Shown here piece by piece: positions 6,525 to 12,362 of a stretch of DNA of 14,311 bases. The notes beneath the pieces were generated by a model, which saw nothing but the letters and a program-made list of their open reading frames with translations, did not search any database and was not told the origin of the DNA. Numbering within the stretch: position 1 is the first letter of the stretch; each line of letters begins with the position of its first letter. The DNA lies in the NCBI GenBank assembly GCA_019310195.1, contig JAFDET010000048.1, positions 1-14,311 on the forward strand. The letters are read 5' to 3'. The stretch comes from Deltaproteobacteria bacterium (GTDB lineage: Bacteria > Myxococcota_A > UBA9160 > JAFDET01). The position numbers and the translations under genes were made by a program.

Positions 6525-6952
6525 AGGCGCTCCGCGAGAGGTTCGTCGGGGTCGACTTCGACACGGCGGAGTTCCGAGTGGATCCCGACGACGCGCTGGC
6601 CTTCGCGCAGGCGTGCGGCGAGACCGACCCGCGCTACACCGACTCCTCCCATCCCGAGTACCAGGCGCCCCCGACCTTCACGGCCTGCTTCGTGAGCCGC
6701 CGGACCATGCCGGAGTCGTTCCCCAAGGAAGGCTTCCGGCGCGCTTTCGACGGAGGCAAGTGCGTCGTCATCCATGCGCCGGTCCCCGTCGGCGCGCGAC
6801 TCACGGCGACCAGCTCCATCGCCGAGGTCTTCCGCAAGACCGGTCGCTCCGGCGGGATGACCTTCATCGTGCACCGCATGGAGTTCCGGGACGATGCGGG
6901 TGAGCTGCTCACCACCGTGGACTGGCGCATGGTCGCCCGGGACGAAGTCTGA
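6515..6952 (+). CDS. MaoC-like hotdog protein, N-type (FAS1 dehydratase N-terminal-like)
   Basis: A 145-residue single-hotdog protein resembling the N-terminal, usually non-catalytic half of double-hotdog hydratases (MaoC_dehydrat_N). The segment ACGETDPRYTD (33-43) aligns without gaps to the hydratase motif GDxNPxHxD, but has Glu36 for the catalytic Asp and Tyr41 for the catalytic His. It is followed by APPTF, typical of this half. It should pair with the next gene product to build one enoyl-CoA hydratase-like heterodimer. Start: ATG at 6515, overlapping the PHP gene end by 10 nt, with GAGGTGG a few bases upstream. The stop overlaps the next start as TGATG. Confidence 0.85.
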   Translation: MDVEALRERFVGVDFDTAEFRVDPDDALAFAQACGETDPRYTDSSHPEYQAPPTFTACFVSRRTMPESFPKEGFRRAFDGGKCVVIHAPVPVGARLTATSSIAEVFRKTGRSGGMTFIVHRMEFRDDAGELLTTVDWRMVARDEV

Positions 6953-7347
6953 TGGTGGAGTTCGGCGACGAGTTCGAGTTCGAGCCGGACGTCTCCATGG
7001 AGACCGTGCGCCGCTTCACACCGGCCGCGGGAATGAACTTCCACCGCTTCACCGATCACGAGAAGGCCCGCGCCGATGGGCTGCCTGGCGCCATCGTGCC
7101 GGGAATCATGAGCCAGGGTGTCCTGGCCGCGGCAATCCATCGCTTCGCGCCGGGCGCGACGCTTCGCAAGATCGACACCGTGTTTCGCGCGCCGCTCCTG
7201 GTGGACTCGCGCCCCGTGGGACGCGGCGTCGTCACCCACGTGGACGAAGACGCGGGAACGGCCGAGATCGACCTGACCATCGTCAACGAGGCCGGCGAGA
7301 CCCGGGTGCTGGGCACGGCGGTCGTGGCCCTGAAGCAGGCCCGTTAG
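6952..7347 (+). CDS. MaoC-like hotdog protein lacking the canonical Asp/His pair
   Basis: A 131-residue single-hotdog protein of MaoC type; FTPAAGMNFHRFTD (22-35) is followed by a conserved A-ADGLPGAIVPGIMS loop. In catalytic MaoC proteins this stretch is GDxNPxHxD. Here the ungapped alignment puts Met28 at the Asp and Phe33 at the His, while the later Asp35 is kept. The partner encoded just upstream also lacks the pair, so the heterodimer has no standard hydratase dyad. It might act as a thioesterase-like or binding protein, or use other residues such as His31. It is coupled by TGATG to the preceding gene; its stop lies inside a perfect hairpin at 7336-7357. Confidence 0.83.
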   Translation: MVEFGDEFEFEPDVSMETVRRFTPAAGMNFHRFTDHEKARADGLPGAIVPGIMSQGVLAAAIHRFAPGATLRKIDTVFRAPLLVDSRPVGRGVVTHVDEDAGTAEIDLTIVNEAGETRVLGTAVVALKQAR

Positions 7348-7357
7348 AACGGGCCTG
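7336..7357 (+). terminator. Perfect hairpin over the stop codon of the second MaoC-like gene
   Basis: CAGGCCCGTT (7336-7345) and AACGGGCCTG (7348-7357) are exact reverse complements around an AG centre; the TAG stop is 7345-7347. In RNA this folds as about eight pairs with a six-base loop. No T tract follows, so it is not a standard intrinsic terminator. It separates the tightly coupled part of the operon from the SDR gene, which has its own strong ribosome site, and may stabilise the upstream mRNA end or partly stop transcription. Confidence 0.5.
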
Positions 7358-7382
7358 AATCGGCTGAAAGGGAGGCGAGAAC

Positions 7383-8186
7383 GTGGCGGAACGCTTCGAG
7401 GGCAAGGTGGTCCTGATTACGGGGGCCGCGTCCGGCATCGGTGCCGCCACGGCGCGCCGCTTCGCGGCGGAAGGCGCTCGGCTCCTGCTGGGCGACCTCA
7501 ACGAGGAGGGTGGCAGCGCCCTGGCGCGCGAGCTCGACCCGAGCGGCGACACGGTGCACTTCCGCGCGCTGGACGTCCGGGATCTGGCGGCGGTGGAGGC
7601 CTTCACCCAGGCGGCGGTGGACGACTTCGGACGCCTGGATGTGGTCTTCAACAACGCCGGCATCGGCACCTACGGCAAGGTGGACGAGATGGATCCGGCC
7701 GCGTGGCGCGAGGTGCTGGCGGTGGATCTGGACTCGGTCTACTACGGCTGCCGCGCGGCGGTGCCCCACCTGCGCGCCTCGGGCGGAGGCGCCATCGTGA
7801 ACACCGCTTCCATCTCCGGGACTCACGGCGACTACGGGCTGGCCGCGTACAACGCCGCCAAGGGCGGCGTGCTCAACCTGACGCGGACCGTGGCCCTGGA
7901 CCACGCGCGCGAGGGCATCCGCACCAACGCCGTGTGCCCCGGTCCGATCGACACGGCGTTGACGGCGCCGCTCACCGCCGTGCCCGCGCTGATGGACGTG
8001 TACCGCGACAACATTCCCATGGGCCGGCTGGGTCGCGCCGACGAAGTGGCGTCGGTGGTGGCCTTCCTGGCATCGGACGATGCGTCCTACGTCAACGGCG
8101 CCGCCATCGTCGTGGACGGTGGCGTCACCTGCTGGACGGGTCAGAACAACTTCACCCGCATCTTCGAGCAGCAGCGCGGCGGCTGA
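7383..8186 (+). CDS. SDR-family NAD-dependent dehydrogenase
   Basis: A 267-residue classical short-chain dehydrogenase/reductase. The cofactor loop is TGAASGIG (13-20), and Asp38 at the end of the second strand favours NAD(H) over NADP(H). NNAG is at 90-93. The catalytic triad fits Ser143, Tyr156 and Lys160 (YNAAK). The usual active-site Asn is Asp115 (LAVDLDS), a less common variant. CPGPIDT follows, then a helical substrate lid. It probably oxidises a hydroxyl, perhaps of a hydroxyacyl-CoA or alicyclic alcohol made by the preceding enzymes. The GTG at 7383 is supported by AAAGGGAGG (7367-7375) seven bases upstream, the strongest ribosome site in the window. The C-terminal extension after VDGGVTCWTG (about 18 residues, ending FEQQRGG) is a little longer than usual. 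It is most likely the last gene of the operon. Confidence 0.92.
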   Translation: MAERFEGKVVLITGAASGIGAATARRFAAEGARLLLGDLNEEGGSALARELDPSGDTVHFRALDVRDLAAVEAFTQAAVDDFGRLDVVFNNAGIGTYGKVDEMDPAAWREVLAVDLDSVYYGCRAAVPHLRASGGGAIVNTASISGTHGDYGLAAYNAAKGGVLNLTRTVALDHAREGIRTNAVCPGPIDTALTAPLTAVPALMDVYRDNIPMGRLGRADEVASVVAFLASDDASYVNGAAIVVDGGVTCWTGQNNFTRIFEQQRGG

Positions 8187-8230
8187 GGCCGGCGTCGACC
8201 TGTTCTCCCCGCGGGACGCGAGCCGTCGAA

Positions 8231-8236
8231 TAGGTT
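8231..8236 (+). promoter_or_regulatory. Candidate -10 element of the PDZ gene
   Basis: TAGGTT lies in the 88-nt gap after the SDR gene, inside an AT-richer patch (GAATAGGTT). It would give a leader of about 30 nt that carries AGGAGG (8262-8267), seven bases before the ATG. No convincing -35 box is seen. The match is weak and rests mostly on position. Confidence 0.25.
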
Positions 8237-8274
8237 CCCGTCCGCGCCGTCCAAGGCGGGCAGGAGGGTCCGCC

Positions 8275-8808
8275 ATGCCTGCCCGTCTTCGTCTCGCCGG
8301 GATCGTCTTGCTCGCACTGGGAGGTCTGGTCGTTGCAGCCTCCGTTGCCGGTGCGGATCCGGGGCCTCCGCGTCTGGGCATCCAGGTGCAGGAGATGACG
8401 CCGGAGCTGCGCGCCTGGTTCCAGGCCCCGCAGACGGCCGGGGTCCTGGTGACGCGGGTGGAGCCCGACAGCCCGGCCCAGGAGGCGGGCGTCCAGGTGG
8501 GGGACGTGATCGTGGAGGCCGGGGGCGAAGCGCTGGATACGCCGCGCGATCTGGTCTGGCAGGCCCTGCGCGCGCCGGAAGGGGAGCCCCTGAAACTGGT
8601 GGTGCTGCGCAAGGGCCAGCGCGTGGAGATCGCCGTCGTTCCGCGCGGTCGTCCCCAGCCGCCCTTCTGGGAGCGGGACGATCTCTGGGGCCCGGGCCAG
8701 GCGCCCCTGATTCGCAACCTGCGCGAGCAGCTGCGCACCCTGGAGCGGCGGCTCGAGCGCCTGGAGCGCAAGCTCGAGGAGGGCGAGGTGGACCGGACGG
8801 CGCTCTAG
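8275..8808 (+). CDS. Exported PDZ-domain protein with coiled-coil tail
   Basis: A 177-residue protein made of three parts. Residues 1-27 are a Sec signal peptide: basic start (MPARLRL), hydrophobic core, and cleavage site AGA before Asp28. Residues about 33-125 are a PDZ domain of the HtrA/DegQ type: RLGIQVQEMT, the peptide-binding AGVLVTRV strand, SPAQEAGVQVGDVIV and a final LVVLRKG. Residues about 143-172 are a charged heptad-like helix (LREQLRTLERRLERLERKLEE), probably a coiled coil. No protease domain is present, so it is likely a periplasmic adaptor that binds protein C-termini and dimerises. ATG chosen for the signal peptide and the AGGAGG seven bases upstream. Its TAG stop is shared, as CTAG, with the convergent oxidoreductase gene. 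Confidence 0.85.
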   Translation: MPARLRLAGIVLLALGGLVVAASVAGADPGPPRLGIQVQEMTPELRAWFQAPQTAGVLVTRVEPDSPAQEAGVQVGDVIVEAGGEALDTPRDLVWQALRAPEGEPLKLVVLRKGQRVEIAVVPRGRPQPPFWERDDLWGPGQAPLIRNLREQLRTLERRLERLERKLEEGEVDRTAL

Positions 8809-9812
8809 GACGCCGCGGGCTCGCCGCGCGGCGCAAGCCCCGCGCTGCGGTAGATGGCGTCGATCACGCGCATGTTGCGGACCCCGTCACGGGCGTCGCT
8901 GGGCATGGCCGGCCCTCCGCTCACGTGGGCGGCGAAGGCGCGGAGCTGATGCGTGTAGGTGGCGTCGCCCCGTACGCGCTCGCGGCGGCGGCGCACTCCG
9001 GTGGTCAAGGTCATGCGGTGAAAGAGGTGAGGCGCCACCGGATTCACGATCCGCAGGTCTCCGCGTTCTCCGGTGATGTGTGCGCTCACCTTCAGCAGCG
9101 TGGCGGACATCAACGACCCCGTGACGCGCCCCGAGGCCCCGCTGGGGAAGCGGAGGTCGGCTTGGATCCAGCGATCCACGCCGGGTGAGGAGAGCTTGGC
9201 GCGGGCCGACGTCACCTCGGCGGGTTCTTCGCCGCTGAAGAAGCGCAGCATGCTGACGGCGTAGCAGCCCACGTCCATGGCGGCCCCGCCGGCCAGGTCG
9301 AGCCGGTAGCGGATGTCGCCGGGCACCGGCAGCGGGATGCACATGGCGGTCTCCACCCGTTGCACCGCCCCGATCTCGCCGCTGTCCAGGATCTCCCGGG
9401 CTCGCGCCGCCAGCGGGTGGTAGCGCCAGTGGAACGCCTCCACGAGCACGCGTCCGGTCTCGTCCGCCGCGTCCGCCATGCGCTCCGCTTCCTCGGCGTT
9501 CGAGGCCAGCGGCTTCTCGCACAGGACGTGCTTGCCGGCGCGCAGCGCCCGGATCGTCCACTCGCAGTGGAGCGAGTTGGGGAGCGGGTTGTAGATCGCG
9601 TCGATCTCCGGGTCTGCCAGCAAGGCGTCGTAGCTCTCGTGGGCGCGGGGGATTCCGTGCTTGCGCGCGAACTTGCGGGCTCGCTCGCAATCGCGGGCCG
9701 CGACCGCCACGACCTCGACCTCCGGCACGTGGCGCGCCGGGCGCAGCAGCGCCATGGGCGTAATGCGCGCGGCGCCCAAGGCGCCGATCCGGAGAGGGGA
9801 GGACCCGAGCAT
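8805..9812 (-). CDS. Gfo/Idh/MocA-family oxidoreductase (dihydrodiol dehydrogenase-like)
   Basis: A 335-residue Gfo/Idh/MocA enzyme, distinct from the one at 2402-3493. The Rossmann start is RIGALGAARI (8-17). The EKP motif is intact (99-101) and preceded by C98. The substrate domain carries GGAAMDVGCY (175-184), with Asp180 and Tyr184 in the positions seen in dimeric dihydrodiol dehydrogenases and glucose-fructose oxidoreductases, which use NADP(H) and sugars or diols. No signal peptide. The start is the ATG at 9812: TACACT ends seven bases upstream and no Shine-Dalgarno is seen, which suggests a leaderless transcript. It is divergent from the dienelactone hydrolase-like gene with only 23 bp between the start codons, and ends on CTAG shared with the PDZ gene. 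Confidence 0.9.
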   Translation of the reverse strand: MLGSSPLRIGALGAARITPMALLRPARHVPEVEVVAVAARDCERARKFARKHGIPRAHESYDALLADPEIDAIYNPLPNSLHCEWTIRALRAGKHVLCEKPLASNAEEAERMADAADETGRVLVEAFHWRYHPLAARAREILDSGEIGAVQRVETAMCIPLPVPGDIRYRLDLAGGAAMDVGCYAVSMLRFFSGEEPAEVTSARAKLSSPGVDRWIQADLRFPSGASGRVTGSLMSATLLKVSAHITGERGDLRIVNPVAPHLFHRMTLTTGVRRRRERVRGDATYTHQLRAFAAHVSGGPAMPSDARDGVRNMRVIDAIYRSAGLAPRGEPAAS

Positions 9813-9819
9813 CGGCGCG

Positions 9820-9829
9820 AGTGTATCAT
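9820..9829. promoter_or_regulatory. Overlapping divergent -10 elements
   Basis: Ten bases, AGTGTATCAT, hold two -10-like hexamers. On the plus strand TATCAT (9824-9829) ends six bases before the hydrolase ATG at 9836. On the minus strand TACACT (9820-9825) ends seven bases before the Gfo/Idh ATG at 9812. They share two base pairs, so polymerase could hardly occupy both at once. Both transcripts would begin at or next to the A of ATG. No -35 boxes are recognisable. Confidence 0.55.
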
Positions 9830-9835
9830 GGGGCG

Positions 9836-10627
9836 ATGAGCACCCCCCTCGACGGTTTTCAGGCCGAGACCTTCAGCTGGGACGAGACTCCCCGCACCGT
9901 GTATCGCCGCGGCAGCGGCCCCGGGGTGGTGGTGATGCACGAGATTCCAGGCATTACGCCGCCGGTGGCGAACTTCGCCCGACGCGTGGCCGATGCCGGC
10001 TTCAGCGTCTACCTGCCCCACCTGTTCGGCACGCCCGGAAAGCCGCTGTCGACTCCCTACATGGCGGGGCAGATGGCCCGCGCCTGCATCGCGCGCGAGT
10101 TCAGCGTGCTGGCGCGCAACGAGTCGAGCCCCGTCACGGAGTGGCTGCGGGCCCTGTGCCGTCACGCCCACGCGGAGTGCGGCGGGCCGGGTGTCGGGGC
10201 CATCGGGATGTGTCTGACGGGGAACTTCGCCCTGGCCCTGATGGTGGACAAGGCGGTCATGGCGCCGGTGCTGTCCCAGCCGTCGCTGCCGTTTCCCATC
10301 TCGCCGTCGCACCGCCGGGCCCTGCACCTGTCCGAGGACGACCTGGACACGGTCCGCAAGCGTGTCGCCGGCGGCTGTCCCGTCCTGGGCATGCGTTTCA
10401 GCGGCGATCCCCTGGTTCCCGGCGAGCGCTTCGAGCGTCTGCGCGCCGAGCTGGGGTCGGGATTCGAGGCGATCGAGATCGATTCCTCGTCGGGCAATCC
10501 CCACGGCATCGCGCGCACCGCCCACTCGGTGGTGACCCAGGACCTGGTGGATGCCGAGGGCCACCCCACGCGCGCGGCGTTCGAGCGCGTGCTGGCCTTC
10601 TTCGCCGAGCGCCTGAAGGGCGCCTAG
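9836..10627 (+). CDS. Dienelactone hydrolase-family protein
   Basis: A 263-residue alpha/beta-hydrolase of the dienelactone hydrolase family. The nucleophile is Cys126 in GMCLTG (family GxCxGG), not serine. Glu36 in MHEIPG is the residue that controls that cysteine in the family. Asp191 (SGDPLVP) and His223 (NPHGIA) complete the triad. The domain runs from VVVMHEIPGITP to the C-terminal helix. Substrates of the family are lactones and related esters, such as those from ring-cleavage pathways; the natural substrate here is unknown. The ATG at 9836 is preferred to an in-frame GTG at 9821 because TATCAT sits exactly six bases before it. No clear Shine-Dalgarno. The stop TAG is shared as CTAG with the convergent aldo/keto reductase gene. 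Confidence 0.9.
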   Translation: MSTPLDGFQAETFSWDETPRTVYRRGSGPGVVVMHEIPGITPPVANFARRVADAGFSVYLPHLFGTPGKPLSTPYMAGQMARACIAREFSVLARNESSPVTEWLRALCRHAHAECGGPGVGAIGMCLTGNFALALMVDKAVMAPVLSQPSLPFPISPSHRRALHLSEDDLDTVRKRVAGGCPVLGMRFSGDPLVPGERFERLRAELGSGFEAIEIDSSSGNPHGIARTAHSVVTQDLVDAEGHPTRAAFERVLAFFAERLKGA

Positions 10628-11829
10628 CCGAGGAGTCGGTCCGTGCGACGCGTGAGCGTCGCCACCGGCAGGCCGAAGGGACAGGCGCAGGTGGGCGCCG
10701 GGCACTCGGCGCAGGCGGCGCCCGGACGGCCCAGCGCGGCGTAGGTCTCGCGCCCCAAGGCTGGGTCGCCGTAGTCCTCGGCGTACATGCGCGCGCGCAG
10801 GACCTCGGCGATCGGCACTGCCGCGGAGCACGTGTCGGTGCAGGCGTTGCAGCCGTAGCGGCACTGGGTGGCGCCGTGGCGCTCCTCGTAGGCCAGCAGC
10901 AGCGGCAAGTCGGCGGCCCGAGGCGCGGTCCAGCCGGAGGCCGCGAGGTACTCGTCGATCTGCTCGCGCTTGTTCATGGTGACGATCAGCGAGTCCACCA
11001 GGCCGCTGGAGAAGACCCAGCGGAAGGCGGCCTGGGCGAAGCTGGCGCCACCGGTCTCGAAGGGGCGCATGTCGTTGAGCTTTGCGCCGCGCAGGGTCTT
11101 CATGGCCACGATGCCTACGTCCTGCTTGCGAGCCTTGCGCAGCACCCGGGGCAGGTCCGTCTGGATCGCCACGAAGTCCAGCTTGCGCGTGAAGCGCTGG
11201 TGGAAGGCCGGATCCTGCCCGAAGTGGAAGCCGACCAGGACCACGTCCACCAGGTCGTTGTCGAGTGCGTAGTCCAGGCACTCCACCAGCCGCCCGCCGT
11301 GCCCGGACATCCCCCGCCAGCGGATCTTGCCGGCCTCGGTGGCGCGCAGCGTGAACTCGCGCCACTCGGGGTTGTACAAGCGGTGGGGATCGTTCACCGC
11401 GTGGTTGAAGTAGACGTCGATCCAGTCCGTGCGCAGTCGCCGCAGGCTTTTCTCCAGGCTGCGCATCATGGAGGCCTGGTCGGCGTCGTGGGCGGCCTCC
11501 ACCTTGCTCGCCAGTACGACTTTGTCGCGCACGCCCTGGAGCGCGCGGCCCAGGGTCTCCTCCGAGTGGCCTCGGGTGTAGCTCTCCGCGGTGTCGAAGT
11601 AGGTGATGCCCTGGTCGAGGGCGTAGCGGACCGCGTCGTCCTGGCCCTTGAGCCGGCTGGACCCGAAGCCGATGTCCGAGACCTTCAGGTCGGTGCGGCC
11701 CAGGCGCACGCTGCGCTCGACGCGCGGCGCTGCGGCGCCGGCGTCGGCCGCAAGCAGCGGTAGCAGGCCGGCCCCCAGGCTTGCGACGGCCCCGGTGCGG
11801 AGGAAGGTGCGGCGGTCGAGCGGCGGCAT
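10624..11829 (-). CDS. Tat-exported aldo/keto reductase with C-terminal Fe-S cysteines
   Basis: A 401-residue protein with three parts. Residues 1-34 form a twin-arginine signal (DRRTFLRTG, then a hydrophobic Ala/Leu/Gly stretch and an Ala-rich cleavage region), so it is sent folded across the inner membrane. Residues about 40-300 are an aldo/keto reductase barrel with the tetrad Asp79, Tyr84 (YFDTAESY), Lys109 (ASKV) and His143 (YFNHA). Residues about 320-386 hold two Cys groups: C323-x3-C327-x2-C330-x3-C334 and C373-x2-C376-x4-C381-x-C383-P, as in the ferredoxin-like tail of AKR-FeS fusions. The first group has uneven spacing, so the cluster type is uncertain. Normal AKRs use cytoplasmic NADPH; an exported one probably has bound cofactor or other redox partner. 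ATG at 11829 is supported by the Tat signal and an AAGG about eight bases upstream. Confidence 0.9.
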   Translation of the reverse strand: MPPLDRRTFLRTGAVASLGAGLLPLLAADAGAAAPRVERSVRLGRTDLKVSDIGFGSSRLKGQDDAVRYALDQGITYFDTAESYTRGHSEETLGRALQGVRDKVVLASKVEAAHDADQASMMRSLEKSLRRLRTDWIDVYFNHAVNDPHRLYNPEWREFTLRATEAGKIRWRGMSGHGGRLVECLDYALDNDLVDVVLVGFHFGQDPAFHQRFTRKLDFVAIQTDLPRVLRKARKQDVGIVAMKTLRGAKLNDMRPFETGGASFAQAAFRWVFSSGLVDSLIVTMNKREQIDEYLAASGWTAPRAADLPLLLAYEERHGATQCRYGCNACTDTCSAAVPIAEVLRARMYAEDYGDPALGRETYAALGRPGAACAECPAPTCACPFGLPVATLTRRTDRLLG

Positions 11830-11989
11830 GCGGGGACCTTGGCACAGGGAACGATCGCCGTCCGCCGCGCCTGCTTGATTCAGGAATCAACGCCTCTCCT
11901 GCAGAGCGGCCGCGTAGTGGGCTGACCGGAGTCACCGGCCCGCGCAGCCGCAAGCGGGTGTGGGGGTTCCTTGATTAGAGGCCCCTTGG

Positions 11990-12118
11990 GTCGCCGGGGC
12001 GGGGCGGTGGGGGTCCCGTGCTCAAACAGTCCTCGCCGGAGGAGGCTCAGGGGCTGGTTTGGATCTTCCGCGGCCGGCTGCGGAACTGCGCGCGGGACCC
12101 CCACCCCGCCCCGGCGAC
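11990..12118. ncRNA. Candidate structured RNA or miniature inverted-repeat element, 129 nt
   Basis: The ends are long reverse complements: 11990-12017 and 12094-12118 pair over 25 bp with one 3-nt bulge (CGG at 12006-12008). The 76 nt between them fold further without conflict. CAAACAG (12023-12029) pairs with CTgGTTTG (12054-12061) around a small TCCTC-gccg-GAGGA hairpin (12030-12043), and TTCCGC (12066-12071) pairs with GCGGAA (12080-12085). The result is a three-way junction closed by a very stable stem. The strand cannot be decided because all main pairs are Watson-Crick. It could be a small RNA, a 5' leader element of the permease transcript, or a short mobile inverted-repeat element; no clear target-site duplication flanks it. 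It does not match the signatures of SRP RNA, 6S RNA, tmRNA or RNase P RNA that I know. Confidence 0.5.
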
Positions 12119-12126
12119 CTGCGTGA

Positions 12127-12234
12127 GCCTCGCTGGATACGAGGCCCGGTGGGGATAGGTGCGTAGCCCCAGAGGCGTGCGCAACTTCTCCAGGGCCTAT
12201 GGCCCGCAAGCCCGAGCCGATGGAGGTCGCCTCT
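12127..12234. other. Adjacent stem-loop cluster
   Basis: Two further foldable units follow the 129-nt element. GCCTCG (12127-12132) pairs with CGAGGC (12140-12145) over a seven-base loop. Then AGAGGCG (12171-12177) pairs with CGCCTCT (12228-12234), enclosing CTCCA/TGGAG (12188-12192 / 12221-12225) and an inner GGGCC-TAT-GGCCC hairpin (12193-12205). High GC makes chance pairing common, so this is weaker evidence than the 25-bp stem before it. It may be part of one larger RNA. Confidence 0.3.
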
Positions 12235-12298
12235 GCCCCGTGGCTTCTTCGAGGGCGCGCAGTGAGCCGAAGGCGAGCGAAGGGCATCGTCCTGCTAA

Positions 12299-12328
12299 GA
12301 CTGCTAGGCGCTTCGTTGAGCCGCAGTC
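12299..12328. other. Hairpin just upstream of the permease -35 box
   Basis: GACTGC (12299-12304) pairs with GCAGTC (12323-12328). After a TA bulge, GGC (12307-12309) pairs with GCC (12320-12322). It ends four bases before the TTGACT box. It could be the 3' end of an upstream RNA or an inverted-repeat operator; no T tract follows. Confidence 0.3.
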
Positions 12329-12332
12329 GTCC

Positions 12333-12362
12333 TTGACTCAGGTGGCGTACCGGGGATATGAA
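12333..12362 (+). promoter_or_regulatory. Promoter of the permease gene
   Basis: TTGACT (12333-12338, five of six matches to TTGACA) is followed after 18 bp by TATGAA (12357-12362, four of six matches to TATAAT). The expected transcription start falls at or next to the GTG at 12369, so the mRNA would be leaderless. This is the best sigma-70-type promoter in the window and the only one with a visible -35 box. Confidence 0.55.

Noticed and set aside
9821..9835. Upstream GTG start for the dienelactone hydrolase-like gene
   Set aside because: It would place the TATCAT promoter hexamer inside the coding sequence; the ATG at 9836 fits the promoter spacing and the family N-terminus.
11875..11890. 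TTGATT hairpin as -35 box of an RNA promoter
   Set aside because: No TAnnnT-type -10 element is found 16-18 bp downstream on the plus strand (CTGCAG is there).
9212..11953. Very long minus-strand open frame across three genes
   Set aside because: It is low-complexity Arg/Gly/Pro-rich and crosses well-supported genes with clear motifs in other frames; a GC-driven shadow.
12050..12085. GGGGCTGGTTTGGAT resembles the 5' end of tmRNA
   Set aside because: No tag-peptide reading frame, no matching acceptor-stem 3' end or CCA, and the bases are better explained as parts of the internal stems of the 129-nt element.
11990..12118. Possible SRP RNA, 6S RNA or RNase P RNA
   Set aside because: The conserved SRP tetraloop/GGAAG region, the 6S open-bubble layout and RNase P core sequences are not found.
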